Source of the DNA: Myxocyprinus asiaticus
Lineage: Eukaryota > Chordata > Actinopteri > Cypriniformes > Catostomidae
Direction of reading: 5' to 3'
NCBI RefSeq assembly: GCF_019703515.2
Contig: NC_059368.1
Span: 32,437,391-32,501,390, forward strand
Length of the DNA stretch: 64,000 bases
A program made the position numbers and the translations under genes. A model generated the notes under the pieces. It worked only from the letters and a program-made list of their open reading frames with translations, had not been told where the DNA came from and ran no database searches. Positions 49,130-62,109 of this stretch are shown here, piece after piece (positions within the stretch are counted from its first letter, which is position 1; every line of letters begins with the position of its first letter).

Positions 49130-49480
49130 AAGGTGAGAACATGTTCTTGCATTCAAACACAGGTGGACAGATTGCAATTCCGAAAGCAGGAATCTTGAGA
49201 TTGTTTTTCAAAGTTTCAAACTGTTTAACTTAAAACAGCGACCTAAAAACCCTGTTTATGACGGGATGAAACCAAAGTGAGACGCTCCAAAAGCGATTGT
49301 CTGACGAATGTGTACATTGACGCCTCTTTAGAAAAGCCCTTATAATAAATCTATCTTGGACAGATTGACGCTTTCAATTGCAAAATTAGATTGCTGTGGA
49401 CTGTAGGCCAATGATAGGCTTATGTTTAATAATATAGAAATAAACAATATATTGCCTTAAAAAGCCACTTTTTGTAATGT
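49130..49480. repeat. Dispersed repeat, second copy at 52200-52500
   Basis: Shares AACCAAAGTGAGA(C/T)GCTCCAAAAG, then AGGCCRATRATAGG and AAGCCACTTTTTGT, with 52200-52500 in the same orientation. Family unknown. Confidence 0.65.
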
Positions 49481-49754
49481 CTAATCAATGCTTTACTCGT
49501 CTACCACAATAATGTAATGCATTTGAATTATCTGAATTTTAATGATATATATTATATTTAAAACTATTTGAATGCATTTATAATTAGTTAATCATTATAT
49601 ACTGAATAGTTAATTGAAAACCTTTCTCAGCAAATAATTACTGTATATATGCAAATAATTAAATCTGCATATCATGAAATTAATTTGATTAAAAATGTAA
49701 TCGATTGAAGGCCTTAGTAACAATGGCAATAAGACCTTTGACAAAACAGCTGAC

Positions 49755-49856
49755 CTGAGTGTTCTGCTGTACTTTGTTTCCTGTGAGGACGATCTGCTGT
49801 GGTTGTTTGATGACACCGGCCTGCTGAGGAATACCTCCCTGAAGAGGCTTCAACAC
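49755..49856 (-). CDS. gtf2a1 exon (human exon 8-like)
   Basis: 34 codons, phase 0 at both ends, beginning VLKPLQGGIPQQAGVIKQPQ and including QQIVLTGNKVQ. Human GTF2A1 has the related VLAPLPGG and GNKTQ here. The acceptor is TTCTTGCAG and the donor GTCAGC. It belongs to the non-conserved spacer between the alpha and beta domains. It is the last recognisable exon; no continuation was found at lower coordinates. Confidence 0.9.
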
Positions 49857-50481
49857 CTGCAAGAAGAGAGAAAACCCAGACAGAGTCATAAACAGACCCA
49901 GACTGAATCTGCAGACCCTAATCTGATTTTCAGCATTGATTTGAGGGAAAATATATACATATATATATATAAGTGTATGAAGAGTTTATTTAAATGTGGT
50001 ATAATTTGTAAAATGAATAAGAGTGTACTGCACTCTTATTGTTAGCTGAATGCTTTCGTTCAAATGTGTGAATTGAAGTCGATAAAAATCATATGAATGA
50101 CAACAGCAATGTTTTATCGGCCACTTCAGTTAATGACAGGATGAGCTGTTATGCAAAATCTCCTTTCATAAGCAGTGCAAGCTGAGCCCGTGTGTTGTTG
50201 TCTTTCTGAAGTAAACAGTTCTCCATCAGCTCTGATATTTGCTTTGTAAACCACTAAAACAGCTGACAGACAGATTGCGTTATCTGGAATAGCTAGCTAT
50301 GATATGGACCTCTGCTGAAATGGAAATTAATCACCCTCACCCTGCCTATGCTATCAAAACATATCTTGTGGCGTCCTGTGACTGAACTAGAAGAAATGTG
50401 TCACCATTTGTACATTCAGTATGTACTGGAGTGTTTCATTGAAAGAGTTTTCAGGTTTTATGTGAGGTATAAAGCACAGAC

Positions 50482-50615
50482 CTGCTGTATGATGGGGGCC
50501 TGCACACCACCAGGCTGCATCTGCGGCAGGACTTGCTGCTGCAACACCATTTGCTGCTGCGGCTGAATGATGTATTGAGGTCTGTTGGCAGTACGGACCA
50601 GCTGCAGGATCTGAC
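50482..50615 (-). CDS. gtf2a1 exon (human exon 7-like)
   Basis: 134 bases. With the single G from the previous exon it encodes GQILQLVRTANRPQYIIQPQ and then PQMQPGGVQAPIIQQ. The QPGGVQAP stretch is conserved in GTF2A1. The acceptor is CTGCACTACAG and the donor GTCTGT. Glutamine-rich and intact. Confidence 0.95.
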
Positions 50616-51048
50616 CTGTAGTGCAGAAATAACTAGATTTTAAGTTAATTAAATAAAACCTTGTCCACTTAAGATAAAAACATGCAAAGTTTACGATCCC
50701 CACACTAAACAATTACAGTAAAAGCAGTAAAAGAAAACACGGGGCATCAGTGATTACCAAGAGACAGGCTATGGCCAGAATGCAATACTAATGCACTGCT
50801 TATACTGTGCAGTAAACACAATTGAATACCAACTACAATTTTATATAAAATAGTCCATACTTTAAAAAATTTATAGGGTGTACAAAATAGCACAAAAAAT
50901 GCTGTAATGCATAAAAGTATATGCATTATACAAAAATAAATGCATCAAACAGTAATGTGCTACAGTGCTGTCAGATGACTGTCAAAATCAGCCCATTGCA
51001 TCCAGTTACCATCTCTTATCTAAAAAACGTTTTACATTGTAAATCCAG

Positions 51049-51049
51049 T

Positions 51050-51105
<56 letters not shown>
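51049..51105. repeat. (GT)n-(AT)n microsatellite in gtf2a1 intron
   Basis: A GT run is followed by an AT run, intronic. Confidence 0.92.
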
Positions 51106-51107
<2 letters not shown>

Positions 51108-51331
51108 AATAATAATAATCACACTCCAGATTGATAAAATGAGTAAAGAAAAATTGTGACTGATATTCTTGATTTTCCTGAAAAGTGTAAACTCTGTTGA
51201 TCTATGGCGCTGTCAAAACATTGCCACCAGCCTGACACAGCAACATTGGCTCAACCAATGAGTTTGGGGCATAAATGTTATTGTTAAGAAAAGACATTAT
51301 AAGATACATCTGCCAGAGTGTGATGCCTTAC

Positions 51332-51407
51332 CCTGAGGGGTAATAATTTGCTGAATTGGTCCTACACCTGTGGGTAATTCCAAAGTTGCTGCTGTGGCTG
51401 CTGCACT
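51332..51407 (-). CDS. gtf2a1 exon (human exon 6-like)
   Basis: 76 bases encoding SAAATAATLELPTGVGPIQQ and five more residues, plus one base that is completed by the next exon. SAAATAATL is the same as in human GTF2A1. The acceptor is TTGTTCTTCCAG and the donor GTAAGG. The phase matches the next exon exactly. Confidence 0.95.
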
Positions 51408-52199
51408 CTGGAAGAACAAAAAGACTGGAACAAGAGTTTAATCGACAGAGGACACATACATTAATGCTCAGGTAGAGAAGTGAGAGAGAGAAAAATATCC
51501 TTGCAGGAACTTGCTTTGTAATCTAATCTGAAGTCCACAGCTCTATGTAAACCGTTTTCCAGAAACACTCCTCCCATCTGTTCTCTTGATGTCCGCCATA
51601 GAGGCATTAAAAGCTAACATTGATCCTAACACTGAACTACAACCCTGCTTATTTAAAATGACAGGCATTCACAGATGTTGACATTTTGCTAATACAGATA
51701 GCTTATAATTATTTTTGTTGTCCAATTACAGATGTGATTATGGCTGTTATTACAAAACTATTCTGTTTTTATGCAACACATACTGTTCACATAGTTAAAG
51801 CACATGCTTCAAGTGAAATAAGGCAACAAAATAACAAATGCACATCATAAAGATTTAGTACTTTCGCAACCTGGCATAGAAAAAGAATTAGGCTACATGT
51901 TCTAACTGTATATAATGCAATAGGATAACAGTGACAAGCTTTTTGTCTACATTGAGCACTTATACATGAAAATTCTTAGACCGAATACGCTTAAAAAAAT
52001 AGACTAGGTGTAGGGTTATGTAAACGTCTTAAACTGATTTCTTTTACCAGGGTATTTTGTGTTGCATGTAAACACCTTTATTGCCATTTTTATCAGCTTA
52101 TCCAATGTGCGCACGTGTAGGGGACAGTCAGCACTCCAGCTGTAAAGGCAGCGCGCCTCTTCAAACCAACTAGAGCAACAGGCAGCACAGCCTTCAACA

Positions 52200-52500
52200 G
52201 ATGCGCTTTTAAACAAAGACAGCAGAACAGAGTACGTCAGAATGCAGGGACCTTAAGACACATTTTTCAATGTTTCAAACTACATTTAACTTGACAAAGC
52301 ATTTAAAAAACACAACACTCATGATTAGAGACACAATGCAACCAAAGTGAGATGCTCCAAAAGCACCCGTCTGACACATGAGCACAAAGACCAACAATTA
52401 AAAATAGTTCTGATGGAAGTAGGCCGATAATAGGGTTATGTTCAATGATATGAAAATAAAAACTATATTTTGACTTAAGCCACTTTTTGTCTTGTAGAAA
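52200..52500. repeat. Dispersed repeat, partner of 49130-49480
   Basis: Same marker order as the copy at 49130-49480. It abuts the MITE that starts at 52504. Confidence 0.65.
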
Positions 52501-52503
52501 TGC

Positions 52504-53064
52504 TGAAAGGGATAGTTTACCCAAAAATTTTAATTCTCTCATCATTTACTCACCCTCATGCCATCCCAGATGTGTACGACTTACTTTCTTCTGCAGAACA
52601 CACATTATGATATTTAGAAGAATATTTCAGCTCTCTAGGTCCATACAATGCAAGTTAATGGGTACCAAAATTGATGCTCCAAAAAGCACATAAAGGCAGC
52701 ATAAAAGTAATCCATACGACTCCAGTGTTTTTATTCATATCTTCAGAAGTGGTATGATAGGTGTGTGGGTGAGAAACAGATCAATATTTAAGTCCTATTT
52801 TGCTAGAAATTCTCCTTGCCCAGTAGGGGGCAACATGCGTGAAGAATGTGAATCGCCAAAAACACAAGAAGAATGTGAAAGTGGAAGTTAAAGTGGAGAT
52901 TGACTGAGCAGGGAGTAGAATTTATAGTAAAAAAGGACTTTTATATTGATCCATTTCTCATCCACACATATATCTTCTGAAGACATTAATTAAACCACTG
53001 GAGTCTTATGAATTACTTTAATTCTGACTTTTGGAGCTTCAAAATTTTGGCACCCATTCAACTT
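52504..53064. mobile_element. TTAA MITE, left part (split by a LINE)
   Basis: Starts AAAGGGATAGTTTACCCAAA with a mutated TTAA (CTGA). It contains the family markers TTCTTCTGCAGAACACA and AGTAGGGGGCAACATGCGTG and breaks off at CATTCAACTT, where the LINE begins. The rest resumes at 55545. Confidence 0.85.
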
Positions 53065-55544
53065 ATCAAGTCAAGTTATTTTTATTTGTATAGCACCTTT
53101 CCCAACACACATCGTTTCAAAGAAGCTTTACAGAAAATCATTAACAGAAAATGAAACTGTAATATCTATGAAATCTTAGAGTCATCATTGTGTAGTTTGA
53201 TAAAGTACGATTGTGAAGTGTGTTTGTAACCCCAGTGAGCAAGCCAAAGGCGACTGTGGCAAGGAACACAAAACTCCATAAGATGTTGGTTAATGGTGAA
53301 AAAAAACCTTGGGAGAAACCAGACTCACTGTGGGGGCCAGTTCCCCTCTGGCTAACAGCATGAATATAATGCCAATATTACTTATGTATAGTGCAATTCA
53401 CAGTTTAAAATGATTAAACTAAGTAAGTGTTTTAAACACTGACCCTTAAAGATTTTGAATGAACTGTAAGATTAATGACTAATGTCTTTGAAGTCCATCC
53501 TGGATTAACTGCAGAAGTTCAAGTAGATGCATTGTGCTTGTTAGTTGGCTGATGAAGGGTTTTGTTGGCAATTAATTGATAGTCTATGTATTCCATTTCA
53601 AGAGTGTAGTCCATCATTAGACCGAGATGATGCAGGCAGAGCTCAGTGAGGTGCATCGCAGTTCAACCTGGCCGGTAATTTCGGTGATGTCTATCCTAAA
53701 TCCAAGGTTCAGGCAATGGCATATGAAGTATCCCATGCCTTATGGTTGGAGTTGGCATCAGTTCATCCTCTGAAGTACATCGTAATAGACTGGAGTGATG
53801 TTTAGATGGCACCGGCTGCTATTAGTCATCATCACTCAGCGACACGTAGCAGCGGAGTCCAACAAGAAGCAGGAATGGAGCTGGAGTGTGTCTGCATCTT
53901 GAACAGTGTTAGGGAGACTATTCCATAGATTAGGAGGCAAATATGAAAAGGATCTACCTCCTTTTGTGGATTTTGATATTCTAGGAACCATTAACAGGCC
54001 AGACTTTTACGATCTAAATGAACGTGACAGAATATAGCGTGGTAGAAGGTCACTTAAGTACTGCGGAGCTAGACCATTCAAAGCTTTGTACGTAGATAAC
54101 AGAATTTTTAAATCAATACGAAATTTAACAAGTAGCCAATGTAACGGCGATAAAATGGGGCTAATATAATCACATTTCTTGGTTCTACTCAGCACTCTGG
54201 CTGCTGCATTTTGAACCAATTGATCTTTATTTATTGATCTTGCTGGACATCCTCCCAGTAATACATTACAATAATCTAGTCTTGAGGTCAAGAACACATG
54301 AAATAGTTTTTCAGTATCAGCAACAGAGAGCATGTGTCATAATTTAGCAATATTTCTTAGGTGGAAGAATGCTGTTCTACAAACATTGGTAATTTGATTT
54401 TCAAAGGACAGATTGGTATCAAATATAACACCCAAGTTCTTCACTGTTGAAGATGATGTAACAGTACATCTATCGAGAGTCAAATTATATTTTAGCGGCT
54501 TATTTTTAGAGGTTTTTGGTCCAATAATTAGAAGGAAATTTCTTTTATTTCATTGATACACTCTGCTAATTTGGAGAATTGTGAAATCTCATCAGGTTTT
54601 GAAGAAATATAAAGTTGGGCATCGTCGGCATAACAGTGGAAACTTATTCCACGATTCCTGATAATATCTCCCAGGGGAAGCTTATACAAGGAGAAAAGCA
54701 GAGGCCCTAAAACTGATCCCTGTGGCACTCCATACTTTTGTTTGGTTTGACAATTCCTCATTTACATAGACAAAGTGGTAGCGGTCTGCTAAATAGGACC
54801 TAAACCATGCTAATGCAACTCCACAAATGCCAACATAATTCTCTAGCCTATTCAAGAGAATGTCGTGATCTATCGTGTTGAATGCAGCACTAATATCTAA
54901 AAGCATGATCAGATGATAAGAGCAAGTCATTTGTAACTCTGATAAGTGCAGTCTCTGTACTGTGATGGGACCTATATCCTGACTGAAATTGTACTATATC
55001 TCTGTAGAAATGAACATATTTGGGAGGATACTACTTTTCTAGTATTTTCGAAATAAACAGGAGATTTGAAATCGGTCTATAATTAGCCAGTTCTCCAGGA
55101 TCAAGTTGTGGCTTTTTAATAAACAGTTTGATAACTGCCATTTTAAAGTTTCTTGGGACATGTCCCAAGGATAGCGAGGAGTTAATAATATTAAGAAGAG
55201 GTTCTGAGATTACAGGGAATATCTCTTTTAAGAGCTTAGTTGGTATTGGATCTAACATACATGTGGCTTTTGATGTTTCGATAAGTTTTGTTAGCTCTTC
55301 ATGACCTATGACAGCGAAGGATTGAAGCTGCACATGAGAAATTATGAGACACTGTTTTCTGAGGTACTGTGACAGATGACTGCATAATTCCAATTTTATT
55401 TCTGATTATTTCAATATTATCAGTAATGAAATTCATGAAGTCATTACTCTTGTTCTGCGATGGAATATCTGGTTCTGTTGAGGCTTTATTCCTAACCAAT
55501 TTAGCCACACTACTGAATAAACACCTAGGATTGTATTGAATAAA
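53065..55544 (-). mobile_element. 5'-truncated LINE (L2/CR1-like reverse transcriptase)
   Basis: Minus-strand fragments carry reverse transcriptase motifs in order: NYRPISNLLFISKILEK (fingers), LLDISAAFNTIDHDIL (motif A), [17 protein letters not shown] (motif B), [11 protein letters not shown] (catalytic YADD) and a C-terminal LHWLLVKFRIDLK with YKALNGLAPQYL. Frameshifts near 54.7 kb and between 54.9 and 55.03 kb, and the lack of an endonuclease region, show it is dead. The 3' tail is at 53065-53230 (GTATAGCACCTTTCC). It sits inside a MITE, with AACTT on both sides as a possible target duplication. The clade is not firm. Confidence 0.85.
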
Positions 55545-55683
55545 AACTTGTAATGTGAGGACTTACAGAGCTGAAATATTCTTCTAAAAATCTTTGTGTT
55601 CTGCAGATGAAAGAAAGTCATACATATCTGGCGTGGCATGAGGGTGAGTAAATGAATCATTTTTGGGTGAACTATCCCTTTAA
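55545..55683. mobile_element. TTAA MITE, right part (after the LINE)
   Basis: Resumes AACTTGTAATGTGAGGAC, has GAGCTGAAATATTCTTC and ends TTTTGGGTGAACTATCCCTTTAA with TTAA at 55680-55683. Confidence 0.85.
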
Positions 55684-55857
55684 CTTGTCTGCTGCCACAA
55701 TATGATGTGTTTGAAATTGAATTATATTTATTTGTACATTATATTTCTAATTATTTTAATTAGCATCCACTAAATTCTTTATTTTTATCATTATCTTAAT
55801 CATGTAATTAATTTTATTTCAAATTTGAATCCTAGTTTAAAATGTACATTTCTGAGG

Positions 55858-55988
55858 AAAAGGATTTTGGACCAATGAGATTTCAGTGGGCAGGGCTACC
55901 AGTCACAATGCCACAGAAATAACATAACAATCGACAAAATGTCCTGTTACTTGTCGCAATTAACATGGAAGAGATACCTTTTATCGCT
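55858..55988 (+). repeat. Segmental repeat Y, copy C (fragment)
   Basis: TTTTGGACCAATGAGATTTC, ACAATGCCACAGAAATA and CCTTTTATCGCT match copies A (9690) and B (15410). There is no TTAA transposon at the corresponding place. It ends where the large hAT-like element begins. Confidence 0.75.
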
Positions 55989-57052
55989 TGCAGCTTTATC
56001 CAGGGTTCCCACTCTTTTCAAAGGCACAAATTTCCAGGACATTTTTTTGCACCCAACAAGTGTAATATTTAAGCAAAAACGCATGTGTCCATTTAAATCA
56101 AGCTTTTATTTTTGGCATTTCTGTTTGTTTTTAATGATAGTTTATCACCTCCAGATAAGCAGTTTGCTCCATGGCTCATTCCCGTAAAGCTGTGATTCAA
56201 TTAAATAAATACATAGTCTGTATGTGCTGCGCACTTTAGAGTGCTCGCCGTCTCTGTCATTTCACACACACAAAAGCACGCGTGATGATCATGAGGAGGT
56301 GTTTTCAGTGTATGAGTGGATCTACACATTAATTTTGAAGATTGCACCACTTGCAGATTATTTATTCAATTAAATCTGAGACTTTTTAAGTTTAATTATC
56401 ACACTAGGACATACCACAATTTTAATTTGATTAATTATACACTCAAACATTCATTTTTGTCCAAATATGTCATATTCCATGACATTCTGCATTTTATTGC
56501 TAACGGCATTTTTATGACTAGATTCAGTGTTTTACGCATACTTCATGTGGTAACCGCGGTATAAACTGACTCAGATTTAATTAATTCCAAATTAATTCAC
56601 ATCCTGAGGTATTAAGACTACCAACCCAGTGTGAATTAATTGTTGTTTTTTTTTAAATCAGTGGTCCAACTGTCACCGTTGTCTAAAGTTTATAACTCAC
56701 AGGGATGCAAACTCATGATGGTCGAAAAAGTTGAGACAATCACTGATCCACAGGGATTATTATTTATTTTTTTAAGAAAAGTTAAAAGCGCAAACTTAAG
56801 CTATTTTAATGATTCGAGTATAGCAAATTATCTGCACAATTGTGCAGAATTAGCTGCAAAAATAAAGGGTATTTTGGTGTGGCTTGTTTCTGTTTCACAA
56901 ATTTGTTCAATTTTATGAATTGATTAGTTCAGTGACCCCTTCTGGAGATGTCACTAGATGGCAACAAATGAGCGTCTTGTGCTATGAGTGAGTTACTGAA
57001 TCATTTTGAGAGGTTCAAGACCAAAATCTACCAAGAGACTTTATAGTATTTA

Positions 57053-58375
57053 AGCATTAAAAGAACAAAGCAGATCTATAATTTTCCTTCAGTTTGTGAA
57101 CTGCTGAGCATGACTTTTCATCCAAAAAGACAACAATAATAGTCTAATAATAGGTTAAGGAGTATCAATAATGTCCTTCTCCTTCACTCAAATTTGCATG
57201 ACAAATCTACTGATTTCAGTAGAATGTTTAAGAATTATAAACACAGGGCCTGGGTAGCTCAGCGAATACTGACGCTGACTAACACCCCTGGAGTCGTAAG
57301 TTCGAATCCAGGGCGTGCTGAGTGACTCCAGCCAGGTCTCCTAAGCAACCAAATTGGCCCGGTTGCTAGGGAGGGTAGAGTCACATGGGGTAACCTCCTC
57401 GTGGCCGCGATTAGTGGTTCTCACTCTCTATGGGGTGCGTGGTAAGTTGTGCGTGGATTGCGGAGAGTAGCATGAGCCTCCACATGCAGAGTCTCCGCGG
57501 TGACATGTACGACGAGCCACGTGATGAGATGTGCAGACTGACGGTCTCAGAAGCGGAGGCAACTGAGACTTGTCCTCCGCCAACTGGATTGAGGTAACCA
57601 CGCCACCATGAGGACCTACTAAGTAGTGGGAATTGGGCATTCCAAATTGGGAGAAAAAGGGATAATTAAAAATATATAAAAATAAATAAATAAATAAAGA
57701 TTTATAAACACAAAGAAGATGTACTGTATAATTTTCCTACAGTTTTTAAACTGCTGAGCATGACTTATCAAGACAACAATAGCCTCATCATAATAATTTT
57801 TAGTTTCAATGTTCTTTCGTCATTGTAAAGCGCATTTTAGATGAGTTGAGTCGAGGCGTCAACGCTTTGTTCAACGCCAGTGTCAAGCGTTGCAGAAAGC
57901 GTTACGGAGGGGCGAATTTACGAGCTTACCACAAGAAAGCGGGAGGCGTGAACAATAAACATTGAAAACATTTATTTGGAAGAGAAAAAAGGCAATTGCT
58001 TTGATTGCAGAAAGTAAAAAGAGAACTCGTTTTTTGCTTTTTATATTTTTATTTTTTTGGGGGGTAAATGTAATTACTGTCGTTCAATAACTGGGGTCTC
58101 TGGATACTCGGAAAAGATAAGGTAATAATGAATTAAAATAAATTATGAGATTCATTATCTCTTCATAAATTTGGACAGTTTTAAAATGTTAATTGTAGCT
58201 TTGTACTCACAAAGACATTATTTGTGAGGCAAAAACGTGTGTTGAAAAACACTTTGGTGTGAAGTGGCATCACTTCATAGACTTTAATGTATTTGGCAGC
58301 GCTGACACGAGTCGTGTGGAAGCCCTCAACGTGTATAAACATCACTCACTTAAACATTAACAGCTCTTCTGCCCT
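57053..58375. mobile_element. hAT-type repeat, copy B (incomplete)
   Basis: Matches copy A (40224-41735) through AAGAACAAAGCAGATCTATA, GAAAGCGGGAGGCGTGAAC and GTGAGGCAAAAACGTGTGTT. It lacks the 115-bp MITE of copy A. Both terminal repeats are missing. Confidence 0.82.
57246..57699 (+). mobile_element. tRNA-derived SINE, full length, with target duplication
   Basis: Starts GGGCCTGGGTAGCTCAGCG (box A-like, 57251-57264), has box B AGTTCGAATCC at 57299-57309 and ends in AAATAAATAAATAAA. The flanks ATTATAAACACA (57234-57245) and ATTTATAAACACA (57700-57712) are near-identical. It lies within hAT copy B at a place where copy A has none. Confidence 0.93.
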
Positions 58376-59786
58376 TTTCTCTCCGTGATGAACAAGGTAG
58401 ACTCACATGCCGATGCTGAAGTAAATGAGCAACATGCCCCTCTCATTCATTCAGTTTTTTATGAATGAGAAGTTTCATGAGTGCCGCATGTGCAGCTTCT
58501 CACTGTGCACGCGCTGCTGTAACCAATCAAGCGATCTGCCCCGGTTGGACAGTGATTGTCAAGCACACGATTGGCTGTTGCTGTAAGTGTTCTTCACCGT
58601 TAATGTTAGGCTCATTTGAGATAAGCAAGTTCTGCGCAGAACCAATCACCGGTGATCACCGGCAGGTGCATGCCGGTTAGAAATCTGTCCGATTTGCTGT
58701 GATGTCATGACAACGTATGTCAAAAAATGTCCCGCGAGAGTGAGGCGGCTGCAGTTGGATTTTTCCGAGCTGTGCAAACTGCAAGGATGATGAAAACAAC
58801 TTGCTGACGACACAGCTTAATGCTCATTGGCTTAAACAACCATCATGTTTCGTTCTCTTCTAAAAATTTTGATTTTTTTTCTCTCTAATATCATATTTTT
58901 GTGTGTATAAATTCTATGTGAATATTGCCAACACTCTGACAATGCAATCTCTGTATGGGATATGTGATCAGATTGGTATCATATTTCTGAAATATCTAAA
59001 ATACGTGTCTTTATTCAATTTAAAATGGATGGAAAGACACGTCTTATGGGGTGGAATTAACTAGATACATTGAGTGTCTTGTTCATCATATTTATTTTCA
59101 TTTAAAAGCAACAGAATTTAAATTGCATACATTTATTAACAACAAAGCACTTGAACATGAATCCGGTGATTCATCTGCCTTTGATCTCATAGCGGCTGAT
59201 CCACTACGAGAAGTGAGAACTGTCCGACTTGACAGCTCCTATTTCACTCCTCCCCAGACTGCACCAGCCTGCTCTCATCTACTTTCAAGGAGAGGCGTTT
59301 GGCATCTTAAACGAGCCTGTTGTTTCACAATGCGCAGCCGCCGGCAGAGACAAAACGATACGAATTTGTATTTGACTCCTATTCCGAGTCCAGATCGTTA
59401 CCATGTTTTTGTACATGTAACCTTGCTAGCAACACAGTCAAGCTGTTTTATTCTACTGAAATATTTTCCAGGACAAATAATTATTTTCCAGAACAATTAG
59501 GTATTTTTCTTATTTTCCATGACTTTCCCATGACTGGAAAACTGCATTGCAAAATTCCAGGTTTTCCAGGAATGTGTGGGAAACCTGTTTATCGCTAGGA
59601 CAAAGAATTACGGTTTGAATTGTAAATCAGACCAATACTAACCATTTATATAAATATTGTCTTAATGGCCGACAAGGATATAGTCACTATTATATTGTGC
59701 ATCCTTAAACAACCCACATTTCAATATTCCAAACACTAACATTCAGATGCAAGTAAAATGCTTTCCAACATGGTCCACACACTCAC

Positions 59787-59843
59787 CATCCCAGTTGCGC
59801 TCATGTGCTGGAGAAGCTTAGGATCCTGAACAATGACCTGCTG
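59787..59843 (-). CDS. gtf2a1 exon (human exon 5-like), 5' edge cut
   Basis: 19 codons from QQVIVQDPKLLQHMSATGM, ending in phase 0 with a GTGAGT donor. Human GTF2A1 has VIVPDSKLIQHMNASNM. Immediately upstream the sequence is the interior of a MITE (GATATGCATGAAGAATGCG, CGGCAAAAG). No pyrimidine tract precedes the CAGCAG, so the normal acceptor appears lost. The exon may have extended further 5' originally. Confidence 0.88.
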
Positions 59844-60202
59844 CTTTTGCCGATTCGCATTCTTCATGCATATCGTCCCCTACTGGGCAGGGAAGAGAAT
59901 TTATAGGAAAAAAGGACTTAAATATTGATCTGTTTCTCACCCACACCTCACATATTGCTTCTGAAGACATGGATTTAACCACTGGAGTTGTATGGATTAC
60001 TTTTAAGCTGCTTTTATATGCATTCTGGAGCTTCAAAGTTCTGGTCACAATTCACTTGCATTGTATGGACCAACATAGCCGAGATACTCTTCTTAATATC
60101 TCCATTTGTGTTCTGCAGTAGAAAGAAAGTCACTCACATCTGGATTGCCACAAGGGTGAGTAAATGAGAGAATTTTAATTCTTGGATGAACTATTCCTTT
60201 AA
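59844..60202 (-). mobile_element. TTAA MITE, half copy fused to gtf2a1 exon
   Basis: Read on the minus strand it starts at TTAA (60202-60199) with AGGAATAGTTCATCCAAGAA and continues through the family interior to AGGGGACGATATGCATG. It stops at 59844, about 355 bp in, exactly where exon sequence begins. The remaining half and its second terminal repeat are missing. Confidence 0.88.
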
Positions 60203-60608
60203 TGAGATACATTAGCAATACTGCTAGTTTTTTTGCTTAAATGTTGCAGAAAACTGGGCAGTAATTTGGCAAAAATATAAATAACAGGTATGAACAGAAG
60301 CAAATGTATAAGCACTCACATTGTAATGGCATGAACTGATCAGAGATTAATTTTTAAGTGTTCATGATTTTATAGAGATTGCATTCACACAGAGCAATTT
60401 CTAGCCGACTAAATATTTGACTACAAAAAAAACATTCAATATATAATTTTTCACATTTTTCCAAGATTGTATAAATTTCCATGACTTTCTCAGGCTTGGC
60501 AATCACATTTTTTTAAAAGATGCCTCATATTTTTACCTGTTTTTCCTGCGAAATACAACCTGCAATGAAACAGACTCTGACTGTGTAAATGGGCCAGAGC
60601 TCTACAAA
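60203..60608. other. gtf2a1 intron remnant, no exon found
   Basis: AT-rich DNA between the half MITE and the Tc1 element. I searched both strands by eye for the N-terminal TFIIA-alpha exons (PKLYRSVIEDV-like) and found none. Confidence 0.55.
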
Positions 60609-60610
60609 TA

Positions 60611-62107
<1,497 letters not shown>

Positions 62108-62109
62108 TA

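Larger units (their letters stand above)
56001..59587. mobile_element. Composite hAT-like element, about 3.6 kb
   Basis: The left end CAGGGTTCCCACTC and right end GTGTGGGAAACCTG are inverted. The 9-mer TTTATCGCT follows the right end (59588-59596) and occurs 12 bp before the left end (55980-55988), so it may be the target duplication with a small filler. The interior includes hAT repeat copy B (57053-58375) and a SINE. The 149-codon frame at 59051-59500 has no family pattern. Confidence 0.6.

Noticed and set aside
49610..50712. Start-codon-based frames across the gtf2a1 exons
   Set aside because: Their ATGs lie in introns; splice signals define shorter exons at 49755-49856 and 50482-50615.
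57246..57320. tRNA gene
   Set aside because: Box A and B motifs are present, but the sequence continues into a SINE body and tail with a target duplication; the cloverleaf is degenerate. The same applies at 10165, 41330 and 47481.
59051..59500. 149-codon plus frame
   Set aside because: Lies inside the composite hAT-like element and matches no transposase motif.
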